Position numbers and translations under genes: made by a program. 64,000 nt of DNA from Oncomelania hupensis (taxonomy: Eukaryota > Mollusca > Gastropoda > Littorinimorpha > Pomatiopsidae). The notes under the pieces were generated by a model. That model had not been told where the DNA came from. It searched no databases and was given only the letters and a program-made list of their open reading frames with translations. Numbering within the stretch: position 1 is the first letter of the stretch; the number at the start of each line of letters is the position of its first letter. The stretch is taken from the NCBI GenBank assembly GCA_036898135.1, contig CM072512.1:21067958-21131957 (forward strand), read 5' to 3'. Positions 46,306-59,700 of the stretch are shown in pieces.

Positions 46306-46735
46306 GAGGATTTTTATAGCGCACTTATCTCGCCATACTTGACCAGACTCTAGGCGTTGGCCGATACAGGATCTAACTCAAACGCCCGAGACGCCCACCC
46401 GCAGCCTTTGGGCGCATGGTCTGACGCCCGGACAACTGAGCATTATCCTGGCCAGCCAGGGATGGGGGAGAAGGACCAAGTGCATGCTGGGTGTGTTCTT
46501 GTTACCGGCACTCACCCGTCTAGGACATGAGCGTCAGGATCTTTAAAGTCCGTTATGATGGAATGTATGCGACACACAGACTAGACCTCCGTTTATACTC
46601 TCATCCGAAGGAGTAGGAAACGGGAGTAAAGTGTCTTCCCAGGGACACAACACAATGGCCCGGACAGGGCTCGAACCCGGGACCTTCAGACCTGCAAGCC
46701 AAAGCACTACCATTAGGCCACCGTGCCTCACCTTA
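46305..46735 (-). mobile_element. tRNA-derived SINE family 2, near full length
   Basis: On the minus strand: a head 'ggtggcctaatggtagtgc' (A-box region), a B-box-like 'gggttcgagccctg', a body of about 330 bp, and a 3' end 'agtgcgctataaaaatcctc' followed by an AAT-type tail. It is non-coding and transcribed by RNA polymerase III from internal boxes. Confidence 0.82.
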
Positions 46736-46736
46736 C

Positions 46737-46758
46737 CACACACACACACACACACACC

Positions 46759-46790
<32 letters not shown>

Positions 46791-46800
46791 CGCACACACA
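46737..46800. repeat. (CA)n microsatellite
   Basis: CA array with a few interruptions, next to the 5' end of the SINE at 46305-46735. Confidence 0.9.
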
Positions 46801-46904
46801 CTGTCAGTTTGTATGTGTCTGTCTCTGTCTAGATCTCTTTCTCTGGTTCTCTCTGTCTCTGTTTCTGCCTCTCTCTGTGTCACTGATACCAAACTTCATA
46901 AGAG

Positions 46905-47300
46905 AATTACCTAGGTTATTGGTTTGCCTCTCGTGCCATCACTTTCGCTCTGACTCAAAGATCAAGGTCACTGGCACTATTTTGCTGCTAAACACGTTTT
47001 GCTCAATAGGGCCTATCTCCAAAATGGCTTAGCCGATATACAGGTGCTTCTAGTCAATCCAGTCGTGGGTCATCCTTCAGTAGCAAGCAGTCTGGTTGTC
47101 GGTCGGTCGCTCTCAATTTCACTTTTTATTTTGTTAAAAAACATACACCTTTTGCCTTATCTTAAGAATAACTGAACAAAAATTCATCATTTTTTCTTTG
47201 CGGATACTTTAACTACTGTTAAGCATGTTAGATCATTCCTATCTGTACCATCTCATAGGTCACAGGTCAAGGTCATGGTCCTTCACCCTTTTCTAAACCA
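46905..47300 (+). repeat. AAGGTCACTGG dispersed repeat, copy 2
   Basis: Aligned with 43590-44005 in the same orientation. Contains 'gatcaaggtcactgg' and 'ggtcaaggtcatgg'. Confidence 0.65.
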
Positions 47301-47317
47301 TAATGTGGTCTGACTAC

Positions 47318-47428
47318 ACATTTCAAAACTAAAAATTCGATTTCCTTTCCGACTTCTCATGGCCTTTACACACATGTTTGCACATGTTTGAGTTGTGAAC
47401 GCGTGTTTGTCGTGTATGTAGGAATGTC

Positions 47429-47430
<2 letters not shown>
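47318..47430 (+). mobile_element. SINE family 1, internal fragment
   Basis: Matches the middle of the SINE ('aaaattcgattt', 'cctttacacacatgtttg'). It runs into the AAT array at 47431. Confidence 0.6.

Positions 47431-47504
<74 letters not shown>
47431..47504. repeat. (AAT)n microsatellite (SINE tail)
   Basis: About 25 AAT units, continuous with the 3' end of the minus-strand SINE at 47505-47887. Confidence 0.95.
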
Positions 47505-47887
47505 GAAGCTATATAAGCGCTTTTCCCTATATCACCAGTCAGGTTCAAAGCGAGGCGATCTGTACCAACATACACGCTCTCATGTTTCACCCTCGGCCTC
47601 TCTTACACACTCAATAAACACACATTTATCACTCAAACCTGTATTTAAAGGAAGGGAGATCGCTCTTAGAAGACAGAAAGGAAATCGAAGTTTTAGTTTT
47701 TGAAATTTTTATATTGACTGCATCCAATACCATTATTGAAAGGAAAGAGGAAGCCGGAGTACAGGGAGAAAACCCTCGGTGACCTCAATAAACTCGTACC
47801 CAAGTCACATACGTCCGCCCCTTTCGGGAATCGAACCCGCGACCTTCGGCATAGGAAACCAGCCTCTGCGCTACGAGGCCACCCCAT
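47505..47887 (-). mobile_element. SINE family 1, full-length minus-strand copy
   Basis: The reverse complement has a tRNA-like head ('ggcctcgtagcgcagagg', 'cgggttcgattcccgaaa'), the conserved core 'ggtcaccgagggttttctcc', the body with 'tgcagtcaatataaaaattt' and the 3' end before the tail. Confidence 0.85.
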
Positions 47888-47894
47888 GTATATA

Positions 47895-48045
47895 ACATGT
47901 GTGAGAGTATGTTGGTTACAGTACAGTCCCCTATTCGCTCATGTGACGCGGGACTTTAATCTATTTAACGTAACGTTGGTTACAGATCGCCGCGTTTTGA
48001 ATCTGATTTAGCTAGAAGTAAGGCGCGTATAAAATCCACTATTAT
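47895..48045 (+). mobile_element. SINE family 1, 3' fragment
   Basis: Carries 'gagagtatgttggttacag', 'agatcgccgcgttttgaatc' and 'aaggcgcgtataaaatcc', then an ATT array, in the order seen in the complete SINE. Confidence 0.65.
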
Positions 48046-48288
<243 letters not shown>

Positions 48289-48565
48289 ACATATTGTACT
48301 CTAAATCTAAAAATTGGCTGATCTGATCTGAATTTTGTTTGTTTTCTTGCTGGCAAAATATTTCAGATAGACTAGTGGCCTATCATCCCGTGTTTCCCTT
48401 TGACTTCGTTACGATACAGCCGAATCACAAAACCGCCAAACAAATAACATTTTTTGAAAATGCTTATTTTTCTGCTATACATTGGAATGCCTTTCCATCT
48501 GGTTATTTAATTTATTTCTTATAAAAGTGGAGCGGATCACAGCTCATTACAGTGGAGCGGATCAC

Positions 48566-48966
48566 AACGAAGAATACAAACATGGAGATGGGGTGCTACA
48601 AAAGACTTCTGGGCATTTCCTATACCCAGCAAATCACCAACGCCGAAGTCCGACAGACCACAAGCCATTGGACAACACGATGACCTGCTCACAGTGGTGA
48701 AGAAACGGAAACTCCGATGGCATGGCCACGTCACCAGATCATCAGTCCTTGCAAAGACTGTCCTGCAAAGCACAGTGCAAGGAGGTAGAAGAATAGGGAG
48801 ACCGAAAAAGAGGTGGGAGGACAACATTCTAGATTGGACTGGCTTGATACTGAGCGAAGCCATCAGGGTTGCTGAGGACAGAGAAAGATGGAGTACGCTG
48901 ATTAAACCATCCATCTGTGGTGCCCCATACGACCTCCGAGTTGCGGGATAGGATAGGATAGGATCA
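48566..48966 (+). pseudogene. RTE 3' fragment 4
   Basis: The C-terminal part of the RTE ORF with frameshifts and small deletions, ending with a GGATA tail at 48947-48966. At its 5' junction agtggagcggatcaca occurs twice (48526-48541, 48551-48566) with a 25-bp period. Confidence 0.87.
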
Positions 48967-49464
48967 CTGAGAAATTGTATTTATTTTATTTGTATTTATT
49001 CACTTTATTTTAATGCATTGTTCTTATTTAGGGCTTTTCCTTGGGCCTTATTTGCTCAAAGCTTTGGCCAATACAGGATGTAACTCAATCCGGCCGAGGC
49101 GCCCTGAAAGAGAAAAAACAACAACATACACACCAAAATATCCGGAATTACTTGCCCGCTAAGTGTTGAATATCTTGGAAAGGAAGTGAGTTTTAATTAT
49201 GCCGACTAAACAGATATTTAGAACTTTGTGGAAATTACAGTGTTCATGTCCCCTATACGCTGATGTGTCCGGGGACGTTAATCTACCTACCTAACCTTAC
49301 AGTGTATCGCTTGTTTCATCTGTACACAGCAATTGACCTCTACATTACCATCAATATTAATTTGTGATTGCTAAACTTCCTGAAGGCTTATCGTCTAACT
49401 CCCCAGATAATTGAGCACTTCAACAATGATATTGGATTCAGTCTGTCTAAATTTTCAAAAAATA

Positions 49465-49590
49465 ACTAATTTAATTTGATTTCCGTCTTCTAATAGCGAC
49501 TTTACTTTATATCACATGTTTGAGTGATGAATGTGTGTTTTGTGCATAGAAGTGTCTGTAACATGGGATCGTGTATGTTGGTTACAGATC
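49465..49590 (+). mobile_element. SINE family 1, internal fragment
   Basis: Shares 'tttccgtcttctaatagcga', 'atcacatgtttgagtgatga' and 'gatcgtgtatgttggttaca' with other copies. No tail is present. Confidence 0.6.
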
Positions 49591-49616
49591 CCCGGCACTC
49601 CAACGGGGGACTTGGA

Positions 49617-49938
49617 CAAGTTAAGTTAATGTAGTGATTAGAGAATTAGATATATAGAGTAGAGGAAATAAATGTGTGATATTTACTGTTAACAAGTGTC
49701 TGGACTACCTATGTTTCATAGCCGTGCGAGAGCTAGTGTGTCAGTGAATCTGTTACACTTTTCTCCCTATCTCTGTTACCATATCCACACACAGACCGGG
49801 CCAAACATATAAATGTATTAAGATTAGTCATAGGGCGATTTAACTAGCCGATCCTCGCAAACGAAAGACGAGTGGGTAATAGCATTCCATTGTGCAGAGC
49901 CCAGCAACAATAGACCCATCGTCATAGTAGCATACTAA
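49617..49938 (+). repeat. LTR-like dispersed repeat, copy 1
   Basis: About 300 bp shared with 61706-62008: 'gtagaggaaataaatgtgtg', 'atatttactgttaacaagtg', 'gacgagtgggtaatagcatt' and 'cagcaacaatagaccca'. The length and lack of tail fit a solo LTR, but TG/CA ends and target repeats could not be fixed. Confidence 0.6.
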
Positions 49939-49954
49939 CAAAACATGGGCAACC

Positions 49955-50160
<206 letters not shown>

Positions 50161-50264
50161 AGTTCCCGAGCGTAAGCTGGTGAAATATTGTTTTAGCTTT
50201 GCCCGTCCGTGTCCGACCACTTTAGCGCACTTTTCTATGAAACAAAGGGACGGATTTTTGATAA

Positions 50265-50266
50265 AC

Positions 50267-50342
<76 letters not shown>
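50265..50342. repeat. (ATT)n microsatellite
   Basis: About 26 ATT units directly upstream of the SINE at 50355. Confidence 0.95.
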
Positions 50343-50343
<1 letters not shown>

Positions 50344-50354
50344 AGTGTTCAAAT

Positions 50355-50728
50355 ATGGTTAGGCCTCGTGGCGCAGTGGATAAGTCGCCGGTTTCCTATG
50401 CCGAAGGTCGCGGGTTCGATTCCCGCAAGGGGCGAACGTATGTGACTTAGGTACGAGACTATTGAGGTCACCGAGGGTTTTCTCCGGGCACTCCGGTTTC
50501 CTCCCTCCCTTCAATAATGGTATAGAATGCAGTCAATATAAAAATTTCCCCCCCAAAAAATTCGATTTTCTTCCGTCCTCTAATAGCGATCTTCCTGCCT
50601 TTACACCACCTGTTTGAGTGATGTATGTGTATTTGGTGTGTGTGAGAGTAAATGAGACAGGTGAGCGTGTATGTTGGTATAGATCGCCGCGCTTTGAGCC
50701 TTGGGGAAAGGCGCGTACATAGCATCCT

Positions 50729-50729
<1 letters not shown>
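50355..50729 (+). mobile_element. tRNA-derived SINE family 1, reference full-length copy
   Basis: The tRNA-like head has A box tggcgcagtgg (50369-50379) and B box ggttcgattcc (50413-50423). A conserved central core 'gggttttctccgggcactcc' follows, then a family-specific body and the 3' end 'cgcgtacatagcatcctg', continuing into (ATT)n. It is non-autonomous and depends on a LINE for mobility. No LINE here has the same ATT tail, so the partner is unknown. Confidence 0.88.

Positions 50730-50774
<45 letters not shown>
50730..50774. repeat. (ATT)n SINE tail
   Basis: A pure ATT run following the SINE. It is followed at 50775 by 'tagcactttaccagctcaag', resembling the end of SINE family 3 in reverse, so two SINEs may share this tail. 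Confidence 0.93.
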
Positions 50775-50777
<3 letters not shown>

Positions 50778-50819
50778 GCACTTTACCAGCTCAAGAGCTG
50801 CTCAAAGTCCTGAATTATC

Positions 50820-52090
50820 AAACCTAATAATGCTAATGAGAAAAGAGATTGGCAGATTAATTGAGGTATCGGAAGTGTGTTGGCATCAAGAGGTTATTTA
50901 TTTTCCTGGCTGTCAAGACGCGTATTGCTCGTTGCTTCTGCTACTAAAGTATCTTTGGAAGAATTATAAATACTTCAACTAATGGCAATTCAATAACATT
51001 TCGTAGATTTTTAACTTCTGCATCGAGTCAGATTTTATATTTTTGTTTTACTAATGTGTAGATTGCTTTAAAATATTGATACCTTGTGTCTTTTTATGTA
51101 ATTTTGTTTGACGAATCTTTGTTTTCATATGGCTCATGCTCTTAAGCAAAAATCACTAATAAATCATTAAAGTGTTTTGCTCTTTGACTACCGTTTGGCC
51201 TATCACTTAATAAGGAAATTCAAAATAGTCCTAAAAACACTTTAAAGTGGGAAAATATTTCAATTGTATATTAATCTTTCTCGAATAAAACCATGGACAA
51301 TAAAGAAACTGAATCGCATCTTGAAATTGTTGGCTTATAAATGTTCAAAAAAAAAAATTAATATAAAGAATAATTAACGATCTTTTGTGTGGTTCCTGCT
51401 GTTTAAGCGATTTGCAATAAAACGCACCAGAAAATAATTTTGAAAGCTGAATAGAATAATTACGTCTGAGTCAATAACTTTGTCTCGATAAATCATCCGT
51501 CCTAAATGGTCTACTGAAAAGACCGAACTCCTCTACAAATCCAACAAGTGAACTGACTGATTGTGGCACTTTGGTACAACATGAAAGAACCGATGCTCAC
51601 AGGCGGCCATTTCCGCCAGCAGACAAACCGGCCAGCCTCGTCATTTCGCATCCACTTCTCGCTCCACTGCGCATGCCCGGCGCCGTTTCCGGTCTATTAT
51701 TCAACGCCAGGATCAACCTTTGGTCCCTGGAATGACTGTCGCTGGTATCCAGTGGCTCTTGGAATGATTTTGTTCTTGTTTTTGTTTCTGTTTTCTTCCC
51801 GCCCCCCTCCCTCCGTCCTTCTCTCCCTCCACCCGCAGCACATGAAGTCTTATTCAGTCACGCGTTTCAAGATAAGGAGGCTGCACGAAGTTTGTCAGGA
51901 TTTGGAAAGTGACTGATGTAGCGAAAACGAAACAAACCGTTGTGACCCGACATTTCTTGACAGATCTGGATAATGGACTCAAGGTGCTGACATGATGTGA
52001 GGTGAGGTTAGTATAGAAAAGTGGCTTACATTATCACCATATGGGCCATATGGGGATAATGTAATAGAAACCGAAAATGCGATAGTTCCT
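50820..52090. other. Intergenic, nothing recognised
   Basis: AT-rich first half. The second half (51563-51916) has an open frame of 117 codons with no domain, a hydrophobic run and a Pro-rich patch. It is not called as a gene. Confidence 0.4.
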
Positions 52091-52094
52091 CTTA

Positions 52095-52528
52095 TCATAT
52101 CCTATACTATCCCGTAACTCGGAGGTCGTAGGGGCACCACAGATGATCGTTTAACTAGCGTACTCCATCTTTCTCTGTCCTCAGCAACCCTGATTGTTTC
52201 GCTCAGTGTCAAACCATTCCATTCTCGAAAGTTGTCCTCCCACCTCTTTTTCGGTCTCCCTCTTCTTCTACTTCCTTCCTTGGACTGTGCCTTGCAGGAT
52301 GGTCTTTGCAAGACCTGATGATCTGGTGACGTGGCCATACCATCCGAGTTTCCGTTTCTTCACCACTATGAGCTTATCATCGTGTTGTCCGATGGCTTGT
52401 GTGATCGTCTGTCGGACTTCGTCGTTGGTGATGTGCTGGGTATTCTGTAGCACCTCATCTCCATGCTTTTTATTCTTCGTTGGAGATCTGCTGTGAGGGT
52501 CCATGTTTCGCAAGCATATAGGATGTGA
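52095..52528 (-). pseudogene. RTE 3' fragment 5
   Basis: The minus-strand end of the RTE ORF (GRPKKRWEDN, AEDRERWSTLVKRSSVVPLR) with a degenerate GGATA tail at 52092-52115, frameshifts and an internal deletion near 52440. It is 5'-truncated. Confidence 0.87.
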
Positions 52529-52562
52529 TAGTTATTAACTATAAATAATATAGTGATTAATA

Positions 52563-52566
<4 letters not shown>

Positions 52567-52634
<68 letters not shown>
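52567..52634. repeat. (ATT)n microsatellite
   Basis: About 22 ATT units. Confidence 0.95.
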
Positions 52635-53168
52635 GAAGATGTTCAGGCAGTTTATAACTCTGTCGTACCCTGGTCTGCTTTTGGAAGCATAAAAAATCGA
52701 TTCAATAACCTTTACATTATTTGACGATGATTTATTACCCCAGACGATGATCACAGTAAGCTTTGAGGATGCTAGATTCTGTGTCGGAAGCTTGTTTCCT
52801 GTCTGTGGTACGGACTGGCCTCTGGCAAAACGTGATCAAACGCTGAAAGATCAATAGATCATACAACTAGATCAGGAATAATTGAATGTTTGTTGGCTGT
52901 TGGCATGCTTCCATGTAATTAATACACGTTTCCCAGTACTTGCATAGGTCTCTACTTTCATTTCACCTATTTTAATTTTTGTATTTTGAGACTGATCTGG
53001 AAATATTTTGAAATAGCCGGAGGGAATCAGAACGACCCAAATGTCGGTCTGTCTGTCAGTCTGTGTGCTCGTTGAACGGCATATCTCAAGAACCACTAAA
53101 CGGATTTTGACCAGACTTCACATGAACATTACCTACATTGCGTGCGATTACATTTGCTTTAAAGTAAT

Positions 53169-54474
53169 TACCGCAACATCAGCCTCATCAACCATCCTAG
53201 CAAGGCGCTCTTGAAAATCATCCTCAACTGGTTGAAACACCAAGCTGAACTAATCATAGCTGAAGAACACTTAGGATTCAGGGCAGGGCGAAGTACCACT
53301 GAACAGATTTTCAACCTTAGAATAATCTGCGAGAAATACCTACAGCACCAACAACATCTATATCATTTGTTTGTAGACTTCCCAAAAGCGTTTGACCGAG
53401 TCCGGCATGCAGCTCTGTGGCCAAACGTCAGAGCGTACAACATCAGCCCTAAAATTATTGAAGTCATCCAAAGCCTGTATGACAAGGCTACAAGTGCAGT
53501 CCTCCACAACAGCGCCATCGGGAATTGGTTCAGATCAACAATCGGTGTGCGTCAAGGATGCCTACTCTTTCCAACATCTTCCTAGAGTGCATCATGTCAG
53601 ATGCCCTTGTAGATCACGAAGGCACAGTCAGCATAGGGGGGTAGAGCTATCTCCAACCTCCGTTTTGCGGATGACTTTGATGGATTGGCTGAAGAGGAAC
53701 AAGAACTTGAACGGCTGGTACAGAGGTTTGACACCACATTCAGAGCCTATGGAATAAAAATAAATACAGAGAAGATCAAAATGATGATAAACAACACCCA
53801 TGGCATCAACATGGACATAAGTTCAAGGCCAATTCTTCAACACAGTGCATAGTTTCAAATATTTTTAGGAGCCATTTATCAGGCAATGTGTCCTGACAGG
53901 AAGTCCTCTCCAGGATCGCACAAACAACGGTTGCCCTGACAAGGTTGAAGCCCATTTGGTAAGACAAGACCATCAGTCTACATCCCAAGACAAGGCTGCT
54001 GCGCCCCCTTGTCAACTCCATCTTCCTATACGCTTGCGAAACATGGACCCTTACAGCAGATTTACAACGAAGAATACAAAGCATGGAGATGAGGCGCTAC
54101 AGAAGACTTCTGGGCATTTCCTCTACCCAGCACATCACCAACGACGAAGTCCGACAGACCATCACACAAGCCATTGGAAAACACGATGACCTGCTCACAG
54201 TGGTGAAGAAACGGAAACTCGGATGGTATGGCCACGTCACCAGAGCATCAGGCCTTGCAAAAAAAAAATCCTGCAGGGCACGGTGCAAGAAGGCAAAAGA
54301 AGAGGGAGACCGAAAAAGAGGTGGGAGGATAGCATTCGAGAATGGACTGGTTTGACACTGAGAGAAGCCATGAGTGTTGCTGAGGACAGAGAAAGATGGA
54401 GTACGCTGGTTAAATGATCATCTCTGGTGCCCCAACGTCCTTCGAGTTACGGGATAGGATAGGACAGGATAGGA
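53169..54474 (+). pseudogene. RTE fragment 6 (RT domain to 3' tail), decayed
   Basis: Starts within the RT fingers (HPSKALLKIILNWLKHQAEL) and runs to a GGATA tail at 54452-54473. Several frameshifts and a changed FADD region ('FADDFDGL' in one frame) show an old copy. It is broken into at least four frames. Confidence 0.9.
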
Positions 54475-54815
54475 AATGTCAAGGTCACTGGAATGATTTT
54501 TTTTTGCTAAACACGTTTTACTCAATAACTCCAAAACGGTGGAAGCGATTTTATTGATTTGTTGCTTTTCAGGTACTTCAAATCATCAATTTCTTCAGTA
54601 GCAATCCGGTGGTCGGCAAGCCTGTCTCTCCGAATTCTACCTTTTTGTTGAAAAGCACCCTTTTTGCCTTATCGCAACAATAACAGCCGGAATTAATCAT
54701 TTTTACTTTGCAGATACTTTAACCACTGTTAAGTATGTTAGATCATTCGTATTTGTACTTTTTTTCAAAGGTCAAAGTCATTTTGCTTCACCATGTTCAT
54801 GTTTTGGCGCTGTAT
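54475..54815 (+). repeat. AAGGTCACTGG dispersed repeat, copy 3
   Basis: Begins exactly at the end of the RTE tail with 'gtcaaggtcactgg' and follows 43680-44000 in the same order. The RTE copy may have landed inside or beside it. Confidence 0.6.
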
Positions 54816-54829
54816 CTAAAAATGGGATT

Positions 54830-55568
54830 TTTAATATTTTTGGCGAGCGTGCGTGCGGGCGTCTTATAATTTCGATGAAGAAGATGTTAATAAAACCAAC
54901 CATCCGTCCAACCAAATTGCTGGCATTCATATACCTATACCGACCAGCCTAACATTATAGGTCTACCAGTAGACATAGTAGAACAATATATTCATCGTTT
55001 GGCTAGTATTGAGGTAGTTGCTACAGATAGACGACCTTCTCTTGATAATCGAGCAAAGACCTCCGGTCTTTATAACATCCAACAAGTTTATTACATAAAC
55101 AGCTTTGACCGGGAGACTGCTGAAACTGCTGGCCATGCAGCAAGAACAAATTGCCCAGTAAAGCAGCGGACCGATAAATCATGCAACACTTCATACAACA
55201 AACGAGCGAGGGTGGGCTTCGGAGGATGGATATCCCCGATCGATCAGGTGACGGCGGGGGAAGAGAGAAGAGGGGGAACGGGTAGGGAGAAGGAGTTGCG
55301 AGGGCGAGGGGTGGGTTGGAGTGCGGTTAAGGGAGTATGGGGATGAGGATGGGTGGGGTGGGCATATGAGAGTTATTGCCCGTAAAGGGCAGAGCCGCAG
55401 ATTCAGTGAGTGATATTAGTTGCCCAATCACACAGCACTACATGTAACCGAATCACGCTAAACTAAACTGATCGTGGAAACCAAACTGGTTTAATGTCAG
55501 AAGAATTAACACTGGTGAAAACTGCAGACTCGCAGTACAAGATTGTTTATTTATCTGTTTATGAAAAC

Positions 55569-55635
<67 letters not shown>

Positions 55636-56708
55636 TCTCTTTCTTTCTTTCTATTTTTATTTCTTTATTATTAAAGCGAATTTAATTTGTGTTTTAATGG
55701 ATATCTTCTTATTTGTTTTAAATTCAGTCAAATCTCACACTAATTCCATTTTACGAAATGTACACTAGATGATAAAGCATCGTTATTGGGGGAAATGAAG
55801 GGGAAACCTTCACATAGCTACCACACTCACGCAAAAACACAGCTCGATTGTCGAGACGATTTTCAACAATTTGATGTATGGTTGAAACTCATGAAATTCA
55901 AGACAACAGCAACAACCAACAACTCATCATTTTGAGATGAAAAAAAAAAGATAAAGTGTCAGGTTCTCAGAATATCTTTCTGGGTGATCAAAATAAAAGC
56001 TTTCTGCTAGCTGTTATTCAGAATTCTAGAACAGGCGTAATAAAAATTATACCGTTGTGAATAATTATGGTCGGAGCTTTTCTATTTCATGGAAAATTAG
56101 ATTGCAGCTATGAATTTAATACTTCATTTATTATTGTCTGAGGACCTCATTTCAAACAAAACGTTATGTCCGTGGAATAGCGTTGGGTCTGCGCTCATGA
56201 GATTTTTATTTGCGACAAACGTATTTGACCCTCTGTAACAAGAGGCTAGGTTTACCCAGCACTTTTAAGCTTTTGCCTTGTTTAGTCAGCTGTAACCTTA
56301 GTAGGCTAAGTAGGTTAATGTTACCCTGCAGCAGACGACAGAAGTTTGCTATGTGCTACACATTTCTATGCTGACGATAGCCCAGTAGGTAATGACATCA
56401 TCCAGCTTACGGATAGGCAGCAGTCGGCCAATCCGGACAGAGGAGAAGCTTTGGTTACCAGTTCTACCCGGTTGAGGCAGACAGCTTAGGAGAGTCAATC
56501 GCTGTTCAACTTGCCTAGAGTACAGAGCTCAGCTCTAAGAAATCTCTCCACTGAAGACTAGAAAAGCAGGGATTGTTGTAAACTCTATTCAACTAAGTTA
56601 GCCATGGCCTGACATTGTCGAAAAGGTAAATGAACATACTTTTGTTTCATCGTGATGTATTGATATTATTGTTGAATTATGTTTGTGAAATTTGCTATGC
56701 TTAGAATT
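54830..56708. other. Region left of the I-type LINE, no gene called
   Basis: Contains a G-rich patch (55240-55350) and a (TTTA)n array (55567-55637). An open frame at 54999-55346 has no recognised domain. The segment from about 56280 to 56708 is continuous in origin with 61015 onwards, because the LINE splits it. Confidence 0.4.
55567..55637. repeat. (TTTA)n microsatellite
   Basis: About 17 TTTA units. Confidence 0.95.
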
Positions 56709-56721
56709 GAATTGTTAGTCC

Positions 56722-59700
56722 GGGGGCAGTGAGGTCTGGTGCTGTACGTCCCGCTCATCAAGGGGAGTGATGTTCAATTAATTACCTCTCACTCTCCAGA
56801 TGTAGTGATAGCCGCGGAACCACTGTCTGGCCAAGCTGGCAGGAGGTTACTTGCATATGGCCTCTCCTACATAAATGTGTCCATAGCAGCACCCACTACT
56901 GGTTTACCAGTTTGGTGCCCCTGTTACCACCAAGCCTGCTATGGGGGCGACTGAGTACCTGGCAGGATAACCAGGTGGGGCTGGATGAGATGGGCCACAT
57001 CCAGTCTTGTGCACGGCCTCGAGAAGGAAAACTCGCTAAAACCGAATGTCCCAACGAAGACGGAGTGCTGCTGACTATACCCCCTGGGTATTGTGTGGGA
57101 GTCCAAACGAGCGCACACGCTACCAGAAAAATGGACAATGCCTCAGATGGATATTTCGACATGGTGTCGTCCCCGTGGACCAAAGCCAGGCGGGGACGGT
57201 GCCGGGCCCTCTGCCTCAAAGGGGCCCGCCTTAGCGACTGGCGGCTCTGCTGACCTGCGAACCAGGGGGAGGCAGAGTAGAGCAACTGGTCCACAACCAA
57301 CAGCTGTGACAGGCCTACGTGTGGTGCAGTGGAATGCGGAAGGCATCCAGAACAAGAAACCAGAGCTTCAAGCCTTCCTAAGAGACAACAAGATAGACGT
57401 CATCTGCATCCAAGAAACCCATCTCACAGAAACCCGGAGATTCTTTGTCAGAGGTTACGACACCTACAGGCGAGACAGACCCTCAGGGCACAAAGGCGGA
57501 GTCATGACCCTCGTCCGACAAGGAATCCCCTCAGTGCTTACAGCGCAGACAACCGGAGAACTAGAGCTCCTGACAATTCAACTCTTTCTTCAAGGAGAAG
57601 AACTTTTCATCAGCAACTGCTACAGCCCTACAACATCGAGGCTCGACCTGCACACCATCCAGGCAGCAGAAGAGAGGCATCTCATCACCGGCGACTTCAA
57701 CAGTCACTCACCGGCTTGGGGCTACAGCACAACGGACTCCAGGGGAGAAGAAGTCCAGGACTGGATGATAGACAACGAGCTGATCCTGATCAACCAACCA
57801 GAGGACAAGCCGTCGTACTACTCCAGAGCATGGAAGAGCACCTCCACCCCTGACCTTGCCATGGCCACAGAGGACATTGAGAAGCGGACCACCAGAACAG
57901 TCGGCAGTCAGCTAGGTGGCAGTGACCACCTCCCCATCACACTCCTCATTGCAGATGCAACAACTGCACCAGAGTACTGCAGGAGGAGAGCCAGCTGGAA
58001 TTTCAAGAAGGCCAACTGGGGACAGTACCAACAGCATGCCGAAGACCTTCTCAATGTCACCCTCACAGAAGACATCAACCAGAATGTCAAGAACCTCACC
58101 TCCACCATTCTGACTGCTGCCAAGAAAGCTATTCCTCGTGGCTTCAGGAGGGACTACAAGCCTTACTGGAGCAAGAGGCTGGCGGATCTCCACCAGAGAC
58201 TATCAGAGGCCAGAGAAGCCATGGAGCAGAACCCCTCCCCAGAATCAACCACGGAGCACAGCAAGATCAAGGATGAGTTCTCGGCTATCAAAACCAAGGA
58301 ACTCCAAGAAAGCTGGAACGAGAAGACCTCAACTCTGAGCCTGGACAACAACACCAGCAAACTGTGGCAACTCGTGAAGGCCCTGAACGAGGACACCACA
58401 GCAGCATATGGAACCACCGTGCTTGAGGAGAGTGGCACCTACCACACTGGCAAGAGAGCTGCAAACCTTCTGGCTGAAGCCTTCAAGGCTGAAAGCACCA
58501 TCAATGTCCCTCCACAACGAAGGAAAGAAGTAGAAGAGCAGCTTCAAACCAAGCTCTGCCTGCAGAACAATGCCCACCCCCCATCTATGACATCTGACTT
58601 CTCCCTGGGAGAGCTCAACGATGCTATCAGGCGACTCAAGCCCAAGAAAGCTCCAGGCAAAGATGGAGTCTGCAACGAGCTGATCAAGCATCTTGGGCCA
58701 GCCGCCAAAAACAAATTACTGGAGCTCTTCAACCAGTCGTGGCGGTCAGGCGTCTTCCCCTCAGCATGGAAGGAAGCCATCATCATCCCCATACTCAAGA
58801 AAGGAAAGGACCCCAAGAGTAAGTCCAGCTACAGACCCATCAGTCTTCTGAGCTGCCTCGGCAAGACCCTTGAGCGTATGGTCAATAAGAGACTAGTGTG
58901 GCACCTGGAATCGAACAACCTGATCACCAAAGAACAGACCGCCTTCAGGAAGAACAGAAACACCGAGGACCAGCTGGTGTATCTTGCTCAGTCAATAGAG
59001 AACGCCTTCCAGCAGAAGAAGAAGATCATCGCCACTTTCATAGACCTCTCTAAGGCCTTCGACAAGACATGGAAGGAAGGCCTACTCCTGAAGCTATTGA
59101 CCGCAGGTGTCGCTGGCAACTTGTTCAAGTGGATCAGAAGCTTCCTGGCACACAGAACGGCAAGGGTTAAGCTCAACGGCAACTTCAGCTACACAGTAAA
59201 GATCAGGGAAGGAGTCCCACAAGGAGGAGTGATCTCCCCAACTCTCTTCGTCGTTTTCATCAACGACATCACCAAGAACCTCTCTCGACACATCAGCCGC
59301 GCCCTGCATGCCGATGACGTCGCAATGTGGAACGCTGCCGAGTCCACTCCCACTGCTGTCGTCAGGATGCAAGAGGCTCTCAACAGCATCTCCAGGTGGG
59401 CAAGCGACTGGTGTGTCACCATCAACAGCCTGAAAACAGTAGCCACCTGCTTCTCACTCTCCAACACCAAAGAGACCCTGAAGCTGAAAGTCGGCAACCA
59501 AGTGATACCGGAGGAGGAAACTCCAACGTACCTCGGTGTCAAGCTCGACAGGAGGTTTACCTGGAGTCCTCACATCCAGGAGATGGAGAAGAGAGCAACC
59601 AGAAGATTGGCCCTCATGAAGAAGCTCTCGGGCACAAAGTGGGGTGCCAACAGCAGAATCCTCAAGCAAGTGTACACCGGCAACGTCCGTCCTGTGATGG

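Noticed and set aside
50360..50435. Possible tRNA gene
   Set aside because: A and B boxes are present but the acceptor stem does not close, and the sequence continues into a SINE body shared by other copies.
51563..51916. 117-codon open frame with a hydrophobic run
   Set aside because: The hydrophobic run comes from a TTG/TTT-rich stretch, the rest is Pro/Ser-rich, and there is no recognisable family.
54999..55346. 115-codon open frame
   Set aside because: The first 70 residues look less random than average, but no domain, splice partner or homologous copy in the window supports it. It becomes G-rich low complexity at the end.
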